From positions 248,001 to 312,000 of the forward strand of contig JAHBNG010000002.1 of the NCBI GenBank assembly GCA_019217005.1: a DNA stretch of 64,000 nt, given 5' to 3'. The notes beneath the pieces were generated by a model, which made no database searches, was not told the origin of the DNA, and saw nothing but the letters and a program-made list of their open reading frames with translations. The position numbers and the translations under genes were made by a program. This DNA comes from Chloroflexi bacterium TSY. GTDB taxonomy: Bacteria; Chloroflexota; Anaerolineae; Caldilineales; Caldilineaceae. Position 1 is the stretch's first letter; each line of letters starts with the position of its first letter. Positions 26,623-35,140 of this stretch are shown piece after piece.

Positions 26623-27657
26623 TTATTGAGTCCGCCGGTACCAATCGCTGATGGCTCGGCCAATTGCTTCTGGATGATCTTCCTGAATAAAGTGAATTCC
26701 CTGACCAACATAGACCGTTTCATAGTTGGACAAATTCTGCTGCAAGAACGCCACGAGTTCGGGAGGGTTGAGTGCACCGGGAGAAACATAGACGTGAAGC
26801 TTGGGCAAGTCACTGGTCATCAGCCAGGCATTGTAGGTGTCGACCCGCTCGACCACATCGGCTGGTTCGCCATCAATCGGAACCTGCCGCGGCCAAACCA
26901 ATGTTGGCGTCCGCGAAGCAGGGTCGGGATAGGGTGCGCGATAATGCTCCATTTCGGCATCGGTCAATCCACGTGCAACGGCGCCAGGTAACATCTGCTC
27001 GACAAACATATTTTGGTTGAGGATCAGCTCCTCACCAATGCCTTCTGTCCGCATGGTCTGGAAGAACTCGGCTAGATCGGGCGGCATCGCCTCGAACGTG
27101 GTCGGCATAGCGGGGGCGACTACGGCTTCCATAAAGGCGATTCCCTGCACGTTCTCCGGGTTACGTTGCGCATAGTCAAAGCCCAGACCCGAACCCCAAT
27201 CATGAATCACCAACGTAATGTTTTCCAGCGCCAATGCTTCGATAAAGCCATCGATGTATTCGCTATGTTCGGCAAATGTGTAGCCAATGTCGGGTTTGTC
27301 TGACTCTCCCATACCAATCAGATCGGGTGCAATCACGCGCCCCTGATTTTCCAGCCACGGCATAATGTTGCGCCAAAGGTATTTGGAGGTGGGATTGCCG
27401 TGCAGGAAGAGAATTGGATCTCCTTCACCTGCCTCTACATAGGCCATCTGCGAGCCATTGACTTCGACAAACTGCGTTTCATATGGTATTTCAGCTGAGA
27501 TTTCTACACGCGGGACGTTAAACAGACCACCCTCGGTTGCAGATGACCCTTCAGCGGCAGCGCTTGGCTGCACCAACTGGATTGTACATCCGCTGATTAG
27601 TAGCGTGGCAATCAGTATCAACGTAAACATGGTTGAGTGTTTGTGAATTATTGACAT
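26623..27657 (-). CDS. Exported haloalkane dehalogenase-like lipoprotein, about 344 aa
   Basis: An alpha/beta-hydrolase of the haloalkane dehalogenase type, hydrolysing a C-halogen bond. HGNPTSKYLWRNI gives the halide-binding Asn, IHDWGSGLGF the Asp nucleophile and Trp, FMEAVV the acid, and GIHFIQEDHP the catalytic His. It carries an N-terminal lipobox (LLISGC), whereas characterised dehalogenases such as DhaA and LinB are cytoplasmic or periplasmic without lipid. ATG 27657 is supported by GGAG six bases upstream; 27687 would bury the signal peptide. It is 26 bp downstream of a SRPBCC gene on the same strand. Confidence 0.87.
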   Translation of the reverse strand: MSIIHKHSTMFTLILIATLLISGCTIQLVQPSAAAEGSSATEGGLFNVPRVEISAEIPYETQFVEVNGSQMAYVEAGEGDPILFLHGNPTSKYLWRNIMPWLENQGRVIAPDLIGMGESDKPDIGYTFAEHSEYIDGFIEALALENITLVIHDWGSGLGFDYAQRNPENVQGIAFMEAVVAPAMPTTFEAMPPDLAEFFQTMRTEGIGEELILNQNMFVEQMLPGAVARGLTDAEMEHYRAPYPDPASRTPTLVWPRQVPIDGEPADVVERVDTYNAWLMTSDLPKLHVYVSPGALNPPELVAFLQQNLSNYETVYVGQGIHFIQEDHPEAIGRAISDWYRRTQ

Positions 27658-27683
27658 AAGGTTCTCCAAATTGGTTTTCTTCT

Positions 27684-28193
27684 TCACGCCGGGACCGCTT
27701 GTACTGCTGAAAAGTCTAATCCTTTCGGGCTGTCAACTTGCTCACCCGTCTCGACATGATGCTTGAGCCCCGCAAAGAGCTGTTGCCAAGCTTTTCCAAA
27801 TTGGGGTTCGATCATAAATTTACTCATCAGCTTACCAATCGGCCCATATTTCATCTCAAAGCTGAATGCACCGACGACATGGGTTCCACCATCTTTTTCT
27901 TTCAACGTAAATGTTGCTTGAGCGCTTTTCCATGGTGGCGTCTTTGTTCCATCGTAAATCTCAATCGTCATGGATTCGCCATCGTTCCATTCGAGTATTC
28001 TCTCTTCCACTGTTACACCACTGAGGCTGAGGTCACAGTGACGCGTGGTTCCTTCACCCGTTGTCTGATCTGAGGTCAGATAAGAATTAGGTACGTTGGG
28101 GTTCCAGAGGGAAATGTTGCCAAAATCTGCAACGATGTCCCATACTTTTTCCTTCGGGGCATCAATCCACACTTCAGCCGCTAACGTAGTCAT
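27684..28193 (-). CDS. SRPBCC (START-like) family protein, 169 aa
   Basis: The polyketide-cyclase/dehydrase pattern is clear: VWIDAPKEKVWDIVADFGNISLWNP at the start, EGTTRHCDLS, VEERILEWNDG, and a C-terminal helix with FMIEPQFGKAWQQLFAGLKHHVE. The fold forms a deep hydrophobic ligand cavity; ligand unknown. A good ribosome site (AAGGAAA) precedes ATG 28193. It is followed closely by the dehalogenase gene and preceded by a second SRPBCC gene, all on the minus strand. Confidence 0.85.
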   Translation of the reverse strand: MTTLAAEVWIDAPKEKVWDIVADFGNISLWNPNVPNSYLTSDQTTGEGTTRHCDLSLSGVTVEERILEWNDGESMTIEIYDGTKTPPWKSAQATFTLKEKDGGTHVVGAFSFEMKYGPIGKLMSKFMIEPQFGKAWQQLFAGLKHHVETGEQVDSPKGLDFSAVQAVPA

Positions 28194-28231
28194 GATTGTT
28201 TTCCTTTCAAATGAATGGTTTACACTGAAGA

Positions 28232-28762
28232 CTATTCACTTCTAAACCAAGTTGAAATGACGTGACCTTGAAAAATATCCACCATGCTCTGCAAGACAGC
28301 GTCAACGCTTTCATTCAATTTCTTGAGCATGGCCGCCGGATTTGAGTGTTCAAAATAGTGCTCCCAGATCAAACGGGTCGAATCATCCATAACTGGTTGA
28401 CATTCGATTGTGCCAAGATGACCGACCATCCCAAAAGGGTGCGTCTCATCGACACCACGATACGCATAGCGAGTGGGTGGTTGCCAACCAACAATGATCT
28501 CTTCAAGCACCATCCCGTTGCCAAAGCTGCATCGACGCTTGGCACCCAAACCATTCGGTTCAGTTGCTTCGCTATTGTCGACCTCAATCTTATGCATCCA
28601 AGAAAAGAGTCGGCACATCTGCTCCGGTTCGGTTAGCGCCGTAAAGATCACACTCGGTTTGACCTGTAGGATTGTGATTTTTTTGAGCTGAAGCGGTGCG
28701 AATGTCCATGCCTGAGCTGACCATTTTTGGGCATCTGGTTGCGTTTGAATACTCATAATCAT
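28232..28762 (-). CDS. SRPBCC/AHSA1-like protein, 176 aa
   Basis: A second START-like domain protein. ITILQVKPSVIFTALTEPEQMCRLFSWM matches the AHSA1/SRPBCC N-terminal strand and helix, and EEIIVGWQPPTRYAYRGVD plus TRLIWEHYFEH the central strands. The C-terminal helix is LKKLNESVDAVLQSMV. It could bind a lipid or hydrophobic substrate. The start may be either of two near Met codons (28762 or 28756). It has only a 38-bp gap to the next SRPBCC gene and is likely in the same transcript as the dehalogenase. Confidence 0.78.
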   Translation of the reverse strand: MIMSIQTQPDAQKWSAQAWTFAPLQLKKITILQVKPSVIFTALTEPEQMCRLFSWMHKIEVDNSEATEPNGLGAKRRCSFGNGMVLEEIIVGWQPPTRYAYRGVDETHPFGMVGHLGTIECQPVMDDSTRLIWEHYFEHSNPAAMLKKLNESVDAVLQSMVDIFQGHVISTWFRSE

Positions 28763-28933
28763 CTTGCCTTCAACTGCTTCGATTTCTGCGACAAGCTAGA
28801 GTATAAATATAAACGGGTGGGGAAAAGAGCCTAAATCGTTTATTTGGGGCGTTTATTGTGGGGTTTAGGAATTGATGAGGAGGCTGGACGAGTAAACGAT
28901 TGGCAATTCGCGGAACGGATAAACGTTTAAAAG

Positions 28934-28969
28934 GAAACGGCCTACCAACAGATAGTCGTAGGCCGTTTC
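28934..28969. terminator. Hairpin terminator candidate, 12-bp perfect stem
   Basis: GAAACGGCCTAC (28934-28945) and its exact complement (28958-28969) around a 12-nt loop. On the minus strand the stem is followed by CTTTT, so it could end transcripts coming from the HlyD-like gene at 29078. Confidence 0.65.
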
Positions 28970-28985
28970 TCATCTCAGATTACTT

Positions 28986-29066
28986 GAGTGTGTACCACAA
29001 AGTGTGTAAATAAAGCAGTCTCTCTGACTAAGCGGTCTTCATTTACACACTTTGGGACACACTGTC
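28986..29066. repeat. Palindromic repeat family E, copy 3
   Basis: Left arm GAGTGTGTACCACAAAGTGT and right arm ACACACTTTGGGACACACT with internal CTCTCTGACTAAG. It ends about 12 bp from the stop of the HlyD-like gene. Confidence 0.88.
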
Positions 29067-29077
29067 ATTGTTTTTTC

Positions 29078-30643
29078 TTAAGAACCACTTGCGCTTGCTG
29101 AAACGGCCAAAATATCAGGCTCATTATCCAGTGTTACATAATCAGCAGAAACCCAACCCGTCTCTCCATTGCTTCGCTCGATCTGTATCCACGTTCCATC
29201 GGCATTGCGATTCAGCACATTGACGCTTAGACCATCATGCAGTGAATCGATGACATCGAAGCTTGTTCCTGGACCCTGCCGCACGTTCAACCGTGAACCA
29301 TTAGCATCAACCTTGCCCGTCGCCGAAAGCCATGAACTCGTTTCAATTGCGACCGTCCCTGTATCAGAGTCAGCGAGCATATCCGCAACGGTTAATACAG
29401 TGCCGTTAGACTGTGAACTTGCTCGACTCTCAATCGTAACGAGTTGACCCCCCTCCTGAACTTGGTTGGCCGCGGCTCGACCGACGTCATCAGCCGTGAT
29501 GTTTGCTTCGGCGCTCATGTTCCAGCGAAGACGTTCATCCTGCTCGTTCAGCTCGACGAGGACAGTGTAGGTGATGTCACCTTGGTTATTTTCGCCCAAC
29601 GGCTTAATATTTTTGACCATGCCTGTCAGGGCAACATCTGTCAAAGCATCAAAGCTTATCTCTACAGCATCGCCCCGCGCCACATTCACCACGTCTAGTT
29701 CAGTCAAATCTTCGGTCTCGATGCGCCACTCGGACGTATCGGCCAGTTGAATCACTGCGACACCAACGGAGACATGCTCACCCACTTCAATATTGACCGC
29801 AGCCACCGTGCCGGAGAATGGTGCAAGGAGCGTCGATTCGTTTAGGGCGGCTTGTGCATCGCGGACGCTGGCTTCGTTGGCTATAACCGTGGCACGGGCG
29901 GCGTCAATAGCCTCTTGCTCATTACCCGTCAACAGCAAATCCAGATCAGCCTGGGCTGAGACAATGCTGGCATTGGCGCTGGCGATATCCGAGTTGTCGG
30001 CCTCAGCCAGAAGATCATCGAGTGCAGCTTTGGCAGCGTTATAGTTATTTGTCGCTTTCTCAAGCTCCAGCGCTTCGTCCAGCATGGCGATATCCGAGCG
30101 CCAACTGACCTCATCGTAGTCCGATTGGGCGAGCCGCAACTCGGCAGCAGCGTTGGCCAGATCGGCCTCCTTGGCTGCAATCTCAGCGCTACTGGCGCCG
30201 TCTAATAGATCCTGGAGTGTGGCCTGCGCGGAAGTGACACTCGACTCATACTTGGCAACCTCGGCTGCTTGGGGCGGTGCCAACAGTTCAGCGAGCTGGG
30301 CTTGGGCATTGGATAAATTGGCTTCGGCTTGCGCGAGAGATGCTTGCAACCGTTCATCATTTAGCTGCACAAGTGCTTGCCCCGCTTGCACATAGTCACC
30401 TTCTTCGACGAAGACTGCATTGACAATACCACCCGTCGCTACACTCAACTCTGCCTCGCGCGCGGGAACTACGACGGCATCTACAATGATCTCGTCTGAG
30501 CTAGTGATTGCAGCAATTGGAGCCATCTGTTCGGCATTGGTCAAGTCATTCTCCCTCCGTTGAGCAAATGTATTGAGTCCAAAATAGCCCGCTGTTCCTA
30601 AAACCACTGCGCCGATGGCGAGACCGTATGTAAGCTTGTTCAT
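29078..30643 (-). CDS. HlyD/RND-type membrane fusion protein with C-terminal bacterial SH3 domain, 521 aa
   Basis: A periplasmic adaptor-like protein. An N-terminal membrane helix (MNKLTYGLAIGAVVLGTAGY) is followed by a lipoyl-type half-motif VNAVFVEEGDYVQAGQALVQL. Then comes a long Ala-rich coiled coil (about residues 90-265) and the second half-motif TVAAVNIEVGEHVSVGVAVIQL with a beta-barrel domain. Residues about 435-505 are a bacterial SH3 domain (RLNVRQGPGTSFDVIDSL, GTWIQIERSNGETGWV), which usually binds peptidoglycan or peptide. GGAG precedes ATG 30643. No ABC transporter or outer-membrane factor gene is adjacent. The SH3 tail is an unusual addition to this family. Confidence 0.88.
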   Translation of the reverse strand: MNKLTYGLAIGAVVLGTAGYFGLNTFAQRRENDLTNAEQMAPIAAITSSDEIIVDAVVVPAREAELSVATGGIVNAVFVEEGDYVQAGQALVQLNDERLQASLAQAEANLSNAQAQLAELLAPPQAAEVAKYESSVTSAQATLQDLLDGASSAEIAAKEADLANAAAELRLAQSDYDEVSWRSDIAMLDEALELEKATNNYNAAKAALDDLLAEADNSDIASANASIVSAQADLDLLLTGNEQEAIDAARATVIANEASVRDAQAALNESTLLAPFSGTVAAVNIEVGEHVSVGVAVIQLADTSEWRIETEDLTELDVVNVARGDAVEISFDALTDVALTGMVKNIKPLGENNQGDITYTVLVELNEQDERLRWNMSAEANITADDVGRAAANQVQEGGQLVTIESRASSQSNGTVLTVADMLADSDTGTVAIETSSWLSATGKVDANGSRLNVRQGPGTSFDVIDSLHDGLSVNVLNRNADGTWIQIERSNGETGWVSADYVTLDNEPDILAVSASASGS

Positions 30644-31067
30644 GAGTTAATCTCCTGTTTCGTTCGTTGATTCATATCTGGCTGACAACCAGTATGCCTC
30701 TATCTAGTTTGTCAGTATTTGATCAAGTAGGTTATTCAGTGGTTCATCATTGATGTTCGGCTATGAGTCAAGAGTCTTCGTGATACATTCCTGTGTGATG
30801 CGTGGCAAGCCCCCTGCATTTTCGCTCGAAAGAGGTTGCGTTCTTGACGCTTGTCCCGCCAGAGACGGGACCTACGAGCATCTGTCATAACTTTGGTTAC
30901 AGGTCATTCGGTGTGAACCACTGATGTTCTGATATAACTCCAGTGTACCTGGAATGGGAGATATTTTATAGAGTGTTTGCTCATCAACGCGTATGAGCGC
31001 CTTCACTTCGTTCAGGTGAGGGCGCTCATACGCGTTGATTTTGAATTTTTGCCTAAATCTAAGACGT
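30644..31067. other. 424-bp intergenic region with REP-like unit F1 and a long hairpin
   Basis: No gene is visible. It contains a REP-like unit at 30846-30903 (TTGTCCCGCCAGAGACGGGA followed by CCTACGA), shared with 46174-46225, and the 19-bp-stem hairpin at 30983-31039. The rest is unstructured promoter or terminator space between two minus-strand genes. Confidence 0.55.
30983..31039. repeat. Long perfect inverted repeat, 19-bp arms
   Basis: ATCAACGCGTATGAGCGCC (30983-31001) and its exact complement (31021-31039) around a 19-nt loop that itself contains TTCAC/GTGA. It lies about 28 bp past the stop of the beta-propeller-like gene at 31068, so a 3'-end stem or terminator is plausible; a run of T follows only on the plus strand. 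Confidence 0.65.
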
Positions 31068-32204
31068 CTATTTTTCCAGCGTAAGGCCTTCCACTTCTAC
31101 CAACCAACAATAGAGATCTCCCCGAAATCCTTTTGGTGTGATCCAAAAACGGTTGGTCAGTGTATCCTCTCCAGCGGGAGCAGTCTCCGTAGCTCGTTCG
31201 ACCTGGGCAATGTCAATGGTCCCATAGCCAAAATAGGTGGGGTGCCAGCGATCCTTGGGCAGAGCCAGAAGTTCATGGACGTCCCACCGGTTGGCTTCCA
31301 ATGTGTTTTTGGGCGTTACAGGCACGCCATAGATCCGCCCGAATCCATCCTGTTCCCCTTCACCCTTCTCTGCTGAGGTGCCAAAGACAATCGCATCCTT
31401 CAAATTCGCGTGGTAGTAAACCGGGCCAACCACAGTGCCTAACTGTTCAATCTGCTTTGTGTTCCGATCATAACGCAAAAGATAATTACGTCCCAAGTGA
31501 TTATCGGTGCCCCAATAAACAGCATCTGCTCGAAAGGCGAAGCTAATCGTGCGCCATTGCTGCTCTCCCTCCCCAACAAGCGTCGTTTCGCCAGTAGATG
31601 GATCAAGTTGAATCACTCGGCATTCTGCATCCTGATCACCCGTAGAAACCCATAGCTTTCCGCTGTATGGATCATGTTGTATCACGTGAACATGCCGCGC
31701 TGACCCAGACGGAAAACCGTAGAATCTTTCTGCCTGACCTGTTCCCCCAGAGTTCGCGGCTTCCATCAGGCCAATCCGGTAGATGTAAACATTCGAGCGC
31801 GTTGGGTTGGCCCAATAGTCAGCGATAAATAGCGCGCCATCGACGATACAAGCGCTTCGCGTCAGCAAACGTCGTCCGTGGGGAAGTTCCCAAAGGGGCT
31901 GAACGCGTTGGCCGCTCTCCTTCAACAGAAAGAGGCTGTCTCCCGCAATGGCGACCCAACGATCCCGACTCGTCTGATCGAAAGGTTGTATGATGTGGAT
32001 ACCTCCCCGTACCAGGCGGCGATAGAGCGGCCACATATGTAACAAGGCGCGCAGGGGGGCCGTGGGCAGCCGGCAAAATTCTCGCCAATTGATGCCACCG
32101 TCCTCACTGTGCACAATCGTGAGGCCGCGGGAAGCGATACAATAATCTGGTTCGGCGTAATGTATTTGAATCCCAGGAATCGACCGAATGTACTTAAGTT
32201 TCAT
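31068..32204 (-). CDS. Predicted beta-propeller protein of unknown function, about 378 aa
   Basis: A repetitive beta-strand pattern with Asp-box-like pieces (HSEDGGINWREF; YSGKLWVSTGDQD; DPSTGETTLVG) suggests a six- or seven-bladed propeller of the BNR/sialidase-like or glycosyl-hydrolase-like class. No signal peptide is visible. ATG 32204 is preferred to 32240 because GGAG lies just upstream and the longer reading enters repeat element E4. It lies at the edge of a polysaccharide cluster (glycosyltransferase, O-antigen ligase), so a glycan-related role is possible, but this is inferred from position only. Confidence 0.6.
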   Translation of the reverse strand: MKLKYIRSIPGIQIHYAEPDYCIASRGLTIVHSEDGGINWREFCRLPTAPLRALLHMWPLYRRLVRGGIHIIQPFDQTSRDRWVAIAGDSLFLLKESGQRVQPLWELPHGRRLLTRSACIVDGALFIADYWANPTRSNVYIYRIGLMEAANSGGTGQAERFYGFPSGSARHVHVIQHDPYSGKLWVSTGDQDAECRVIQLDPSTGETTLVGEGEQQWRTISFAFRADAVYWGTDNHLGRNYLLRYDRNTKQIEQLGTVVGPVYYHANLKDAIVFGTSAEKGEGEQDGFGRIYGVPVTPKNTLEANRWDVHELLALPKDRWHPTYFGYGTIDIAQVERATETAPAGEDTLTNRFWITPKGFRGDLYCWLVEVEGLTLEK

Positions 32205-32227
32205 GATCTCCAATTCGAAATAATCGG

Positions 32228-32307
32228 GAGTGTGTCCCAAAGTGTGTAAATGGACGCTGCTCAGTCAGAGAGTCAGCTGCATTTACACACTTTGTGGTAC
32301 ACACTCA
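32228..32307. repeat. Palindromic repeat family E, copy 4 (inverted orientation)
   Basis: GGAGTGTGTCCCAAAGTGTG on the left and ATTTACACACTTTGTGGTAC on the right. The CCCAAAG and CCACAAAG arms are swapped relative to the other copies. It lies 32 bp past the reconstructed original stop (32340-32342) of the glycosyltransferase gene. Confidence 0.85.
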
Positions 32308-32389
32308 ATAATATCGATAGACTGCAATCGTCAGATTCTTTACGTTGTTCGAGAATGAGACGATTGCGGTATACTGATACTATCTATTA

Positions 32390-33852
32390 CCTTATTTTTG
32401 CGCAACGGGAAGGGAATTCTATTCGTTGACACAATAAGAGCCTGATTCTATTCGATCAAATTCGTCAAAATGCCGAAAAAAGGATAGCCTCAAAGAAATT
32501 CATTAGAGATACCCGATCCAAGGAGGCATTCATGGCAATAGAATTCGGACTAACGAACGAGATCAGCAATACTCAGTATGCACCATTAGCTGCGTTGCTG
32601 GCACACTACCATCAAGAGAAAGTGCTAACTGCGTTGAAGAAGATCGAAATACCGGTCAAAACGTATGAATATACACCAGCAAGTAAGTTGGAACAGGTGC
32701 TGGTTAGCATATTATGTGGTTGCGCAACGCTGACTGAGTTCAATACAAAGGTCAGACCAGAAAGACTCTTGCGAAAATTTATGGGATGGAGCAGCTTAGT
32801 GAGCAATCAAATATGTCTCGTACATTAGACGCCCTAACTCTAATGAATATCGGTAGAGTGTGGTCAGCGAAATCTGCAAGCCTCTAAGCCAAATACACAA
32901 CCACGATTGGCGAGGGTTCTTGTGGTTAGACTTTGACCTATCCGGATTACCATGCGGCAAAAAGGCACAGAAAAGTCAAAAAGGCTATTTTAGCGGCAAA
33001 AAAACGCAACGGGACGCCAATTGGTCCGTGTAAGTTCGGTTAAATACCATGAAACGGTTTGGTCAGACCTCTATCCAGGGAGTCAGCATACAGCTCCATC
33101 GTTTCAGCCAGCCGTGCTTGCCACGGAAAGTTCATTAGAGTTAGACGAGAAAAAACGCGAGCGAGTCGTCTGGCGCACCGATGGCGGTGCAGGTAGTGAA
33201 GAAAATATTCGGTGGCTGCTCAACCGCAACTATCAATTTATGATGAAGGGCAACTCCAACCGTCGTGCCCATCTGTGGGCGCAACAGGTGACTCGATGGG
33301 ATCCTTGCGGTGACGTCTTTCTGGCTGAAATTCCATCCCCTATCAAGTTTAATCGCCCTGTACGCATTTTTCTCAAAAAAAGAGTGAAAAACGAGCAAAT
33401 TTGTGTCAGTTACTACATTTCGACCATCAAATTGCCATCCAAGCGTCACTTCATTTCATATTATGACAATCGAGGTGCGGCTGAAATCGAACAATTCCGT
33501 AATGATAAAATGGGGTTACACTTAGCTTCTCGTCGCAAGACCCTATTTCTAGCTCAAAAATCTCTTATCCTTTGGCTGATTTGGCGCATAATTTGATAGG
33601 CCATTTCCATCAGCAAGCTCGTGGATACTAGATTTGAACCTTTCCGGCAGAAACGAATTGTTCGAGATCTATTACAAATACCTGGTTTTCTCTCTTTTCA
33701 GAACGGCTCACTTTCACGGATTGACCTGCTAAGTTCACATCCTTATTCTCGTGACCTTCTGATTTGCTTGAAATCCTATCTAGAGGCCGATTAGAAACCC
33801 CCTCTAGTTGCATGAACGAATAGAATCACGCTCTCGTTGCGCAAAAATAAGG
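32390..33852 (+). mobile_element. IS1380-like insertion sequence, 1463 bp, degenerate
   Basis: Terminal repeats CCTTATTTTTGCGCAACG / CGTTGCGCAAAAATAAGG and an exact 5-bp duplication TATTA (32385-32389, 33853-33857). The CCTTATTT end is typical of IS1380. It is inserted 12 codons before the original end of the glycosyltransferase gene. The transposase inside is broken. Confidence 0.82.
32532..33596 (+). pseudogene. IS1380-family transposase, fragmented
   Basis: An N-terminal piece (32532-32828) starts MAIEFGLTNEISNTQYAPLA. A second piece (33021-33596) includes RTDGGAGSEENIRWLL, the central DDE-domain motif of IS1380 transposases, and the later YYDNRGAAEIEQFRNDK block. The pieces are in different frames with stops between, so no active enzyme is made. 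Confidence 0.72.
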
Positions 33853-35140
33853 TATTAGCTGTGGAATAATAACGCTCGCATCGTGGTACACCCGCTGCCG
33901 CCAGTTTTGCTCGCCCAGCCGTTTTAACAACGCTCGATCATGATCCAATAGAAGAATCGCCTGGATCAGATCACCCACGTGCTCCGGTTCGATCAGCAAA
34001 CCGTTGATGTAGTCGGTCACCATTTCGGGGACAGAACGAAAATGTGTAGCAATGACGGGCAGACCAGCCATCATACTTTCAATGACAACCCCAGGCTGGC
34101 CTTCTCCTTGGTAATAGGTCGGAAAGACGAGTGCGTCATACTGCTGCATGGTGGTTAGCACTTGTTCAGCGTCAAGCACACCTTGATAGCTGGCTGACGG
34201 TGTCTGCGCGAGTTCAGCTCGAAATCGATCGGCATAGTGTGGGACGATTGGGCCGTAGAGATCGCATTGAACCGACGACTGTTTTTCTCGGTCCAGAATG
34301 CGTAACGCCTCCAGTAAAACTGAAACCCCTTTCTCCTCCCGGATCCGGGGTGGTTCATTTTAGGCGGACAATTAGGTTTACATTTTTGCAAAGAGAAAAG
34401 ATGTTTATATTTTCTAATTTGAGCCATGCTCAGGCAGAAAATGACCTCATATAGATTTTTGTCTATGTATCAAAAGTGTAAACCTAATTCTGAACCACCC
34501 CCCGGATCCAAGCAATAAAGATCAACCGCAATGGCTGTGGTGGTGAGACATTGTTGATTATACCATCTCTCAGTGCGCTTGTTTCCGAGGCCCTTGGCAT
34601 TGATCGGTAGGCAGGAATGTAGGCCACCCGTTGCCCCAGAATCGGCGCAAACGACTGATGAAGCAGCTCTGTCTCCACAATGAGCCTGTTGGCATGACGC
34701 AACCCCCAAACCAGGAACCAGCGAAGAGGCCACGCCAACCGTTGGCAAAATTGGTCCAATGAACCGCCAAATGAACGGATGGTGCAAGGTGTTTTTGCCA
34801 TACGGGCAAGGCCAACAAGCAGGGGTGTCAACGACAGCAGAAAGCCATTGGAGCCGAAAATAATCACTTCATCAACCCGTCGAACCTGCCGGTAAAACAG
34901 GTGCAAAATACGAACGGCCTGAATCAAATTGCGAAAGGATGCAATGCGCGTGTTCTTTTTGAGATCTTTGGGGGACGTATCAATGATCTCCAGGTGATCA
35001 ACAGGAAAGTCCTCTTGCAGCATGTGCTTCTGGACCGTCTCGTAGAAGAGTCGGAAGCTGATGGTTGCACCACTAAAAGGCGGGGGAAGAGGGCCGACAG
35101 CGAGCAATCTCGCAATGGTTCGCGACATGTTACATGCCAT
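33826..35140 (-). pseudogene. GT4-like glycosyltransferase, split by MITE B3 and truncated by the IS1380-like element
   Basis: N-terminal part (35140-34502): RLLAVGPLPPPFSGATISF is the glycine-rich UDP-sugar-site start of GT-B glycosyltransferases. C-terminal part (34346-33853): KGVSVLLEALRIL, LYGPIVPHYADRF, then DALVFPTYYQGEGQPGVVIE, the family-4 EGxGxxxxE catalytic block, and AGLPVIATHF. Removing B3 with one copy of the 8-bp repeat restores the frame across IAWI-REEKGV. Removing the IS extends the end to IDSISIPQSSHSRTT with a stop at 32340-32342. ATG 35140 overlaps the upstream ligase stop. It would transfer a sugar from a nucleotide donor during polysaccharide assembly, but is now inactive. 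Confidence 0.88.
34347..34501. mobile_element. MITE family B, copy 3, with 8-bp target duplication
   Basis: 155 bp, GGGGTGGTTC / GAACCACCCC ends, 8-bp duplication CCGGATCC (34339-34346, 34502-34509). It is inverted relative to B1/B2 and its interior is clearly more diverged from them, so it is an older insertion or a distinct subfamily. It breaks the glycosyltransferase gene. Confidence 0.92.

Noticed and set aside
28986..29066. Dispersed E elements considered as CRISPR repeats
   Set aside because: Copies are single, kilobases apart and palindromic, with no spacer array and no cas genes in the window.
30983..31039. 19-bp inverted repeat as an IS end or attachment site
   Set aside because: Both arms are within 60 bp of each other with no insert and no duplication. 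A transcript-end hairpin is simpler.
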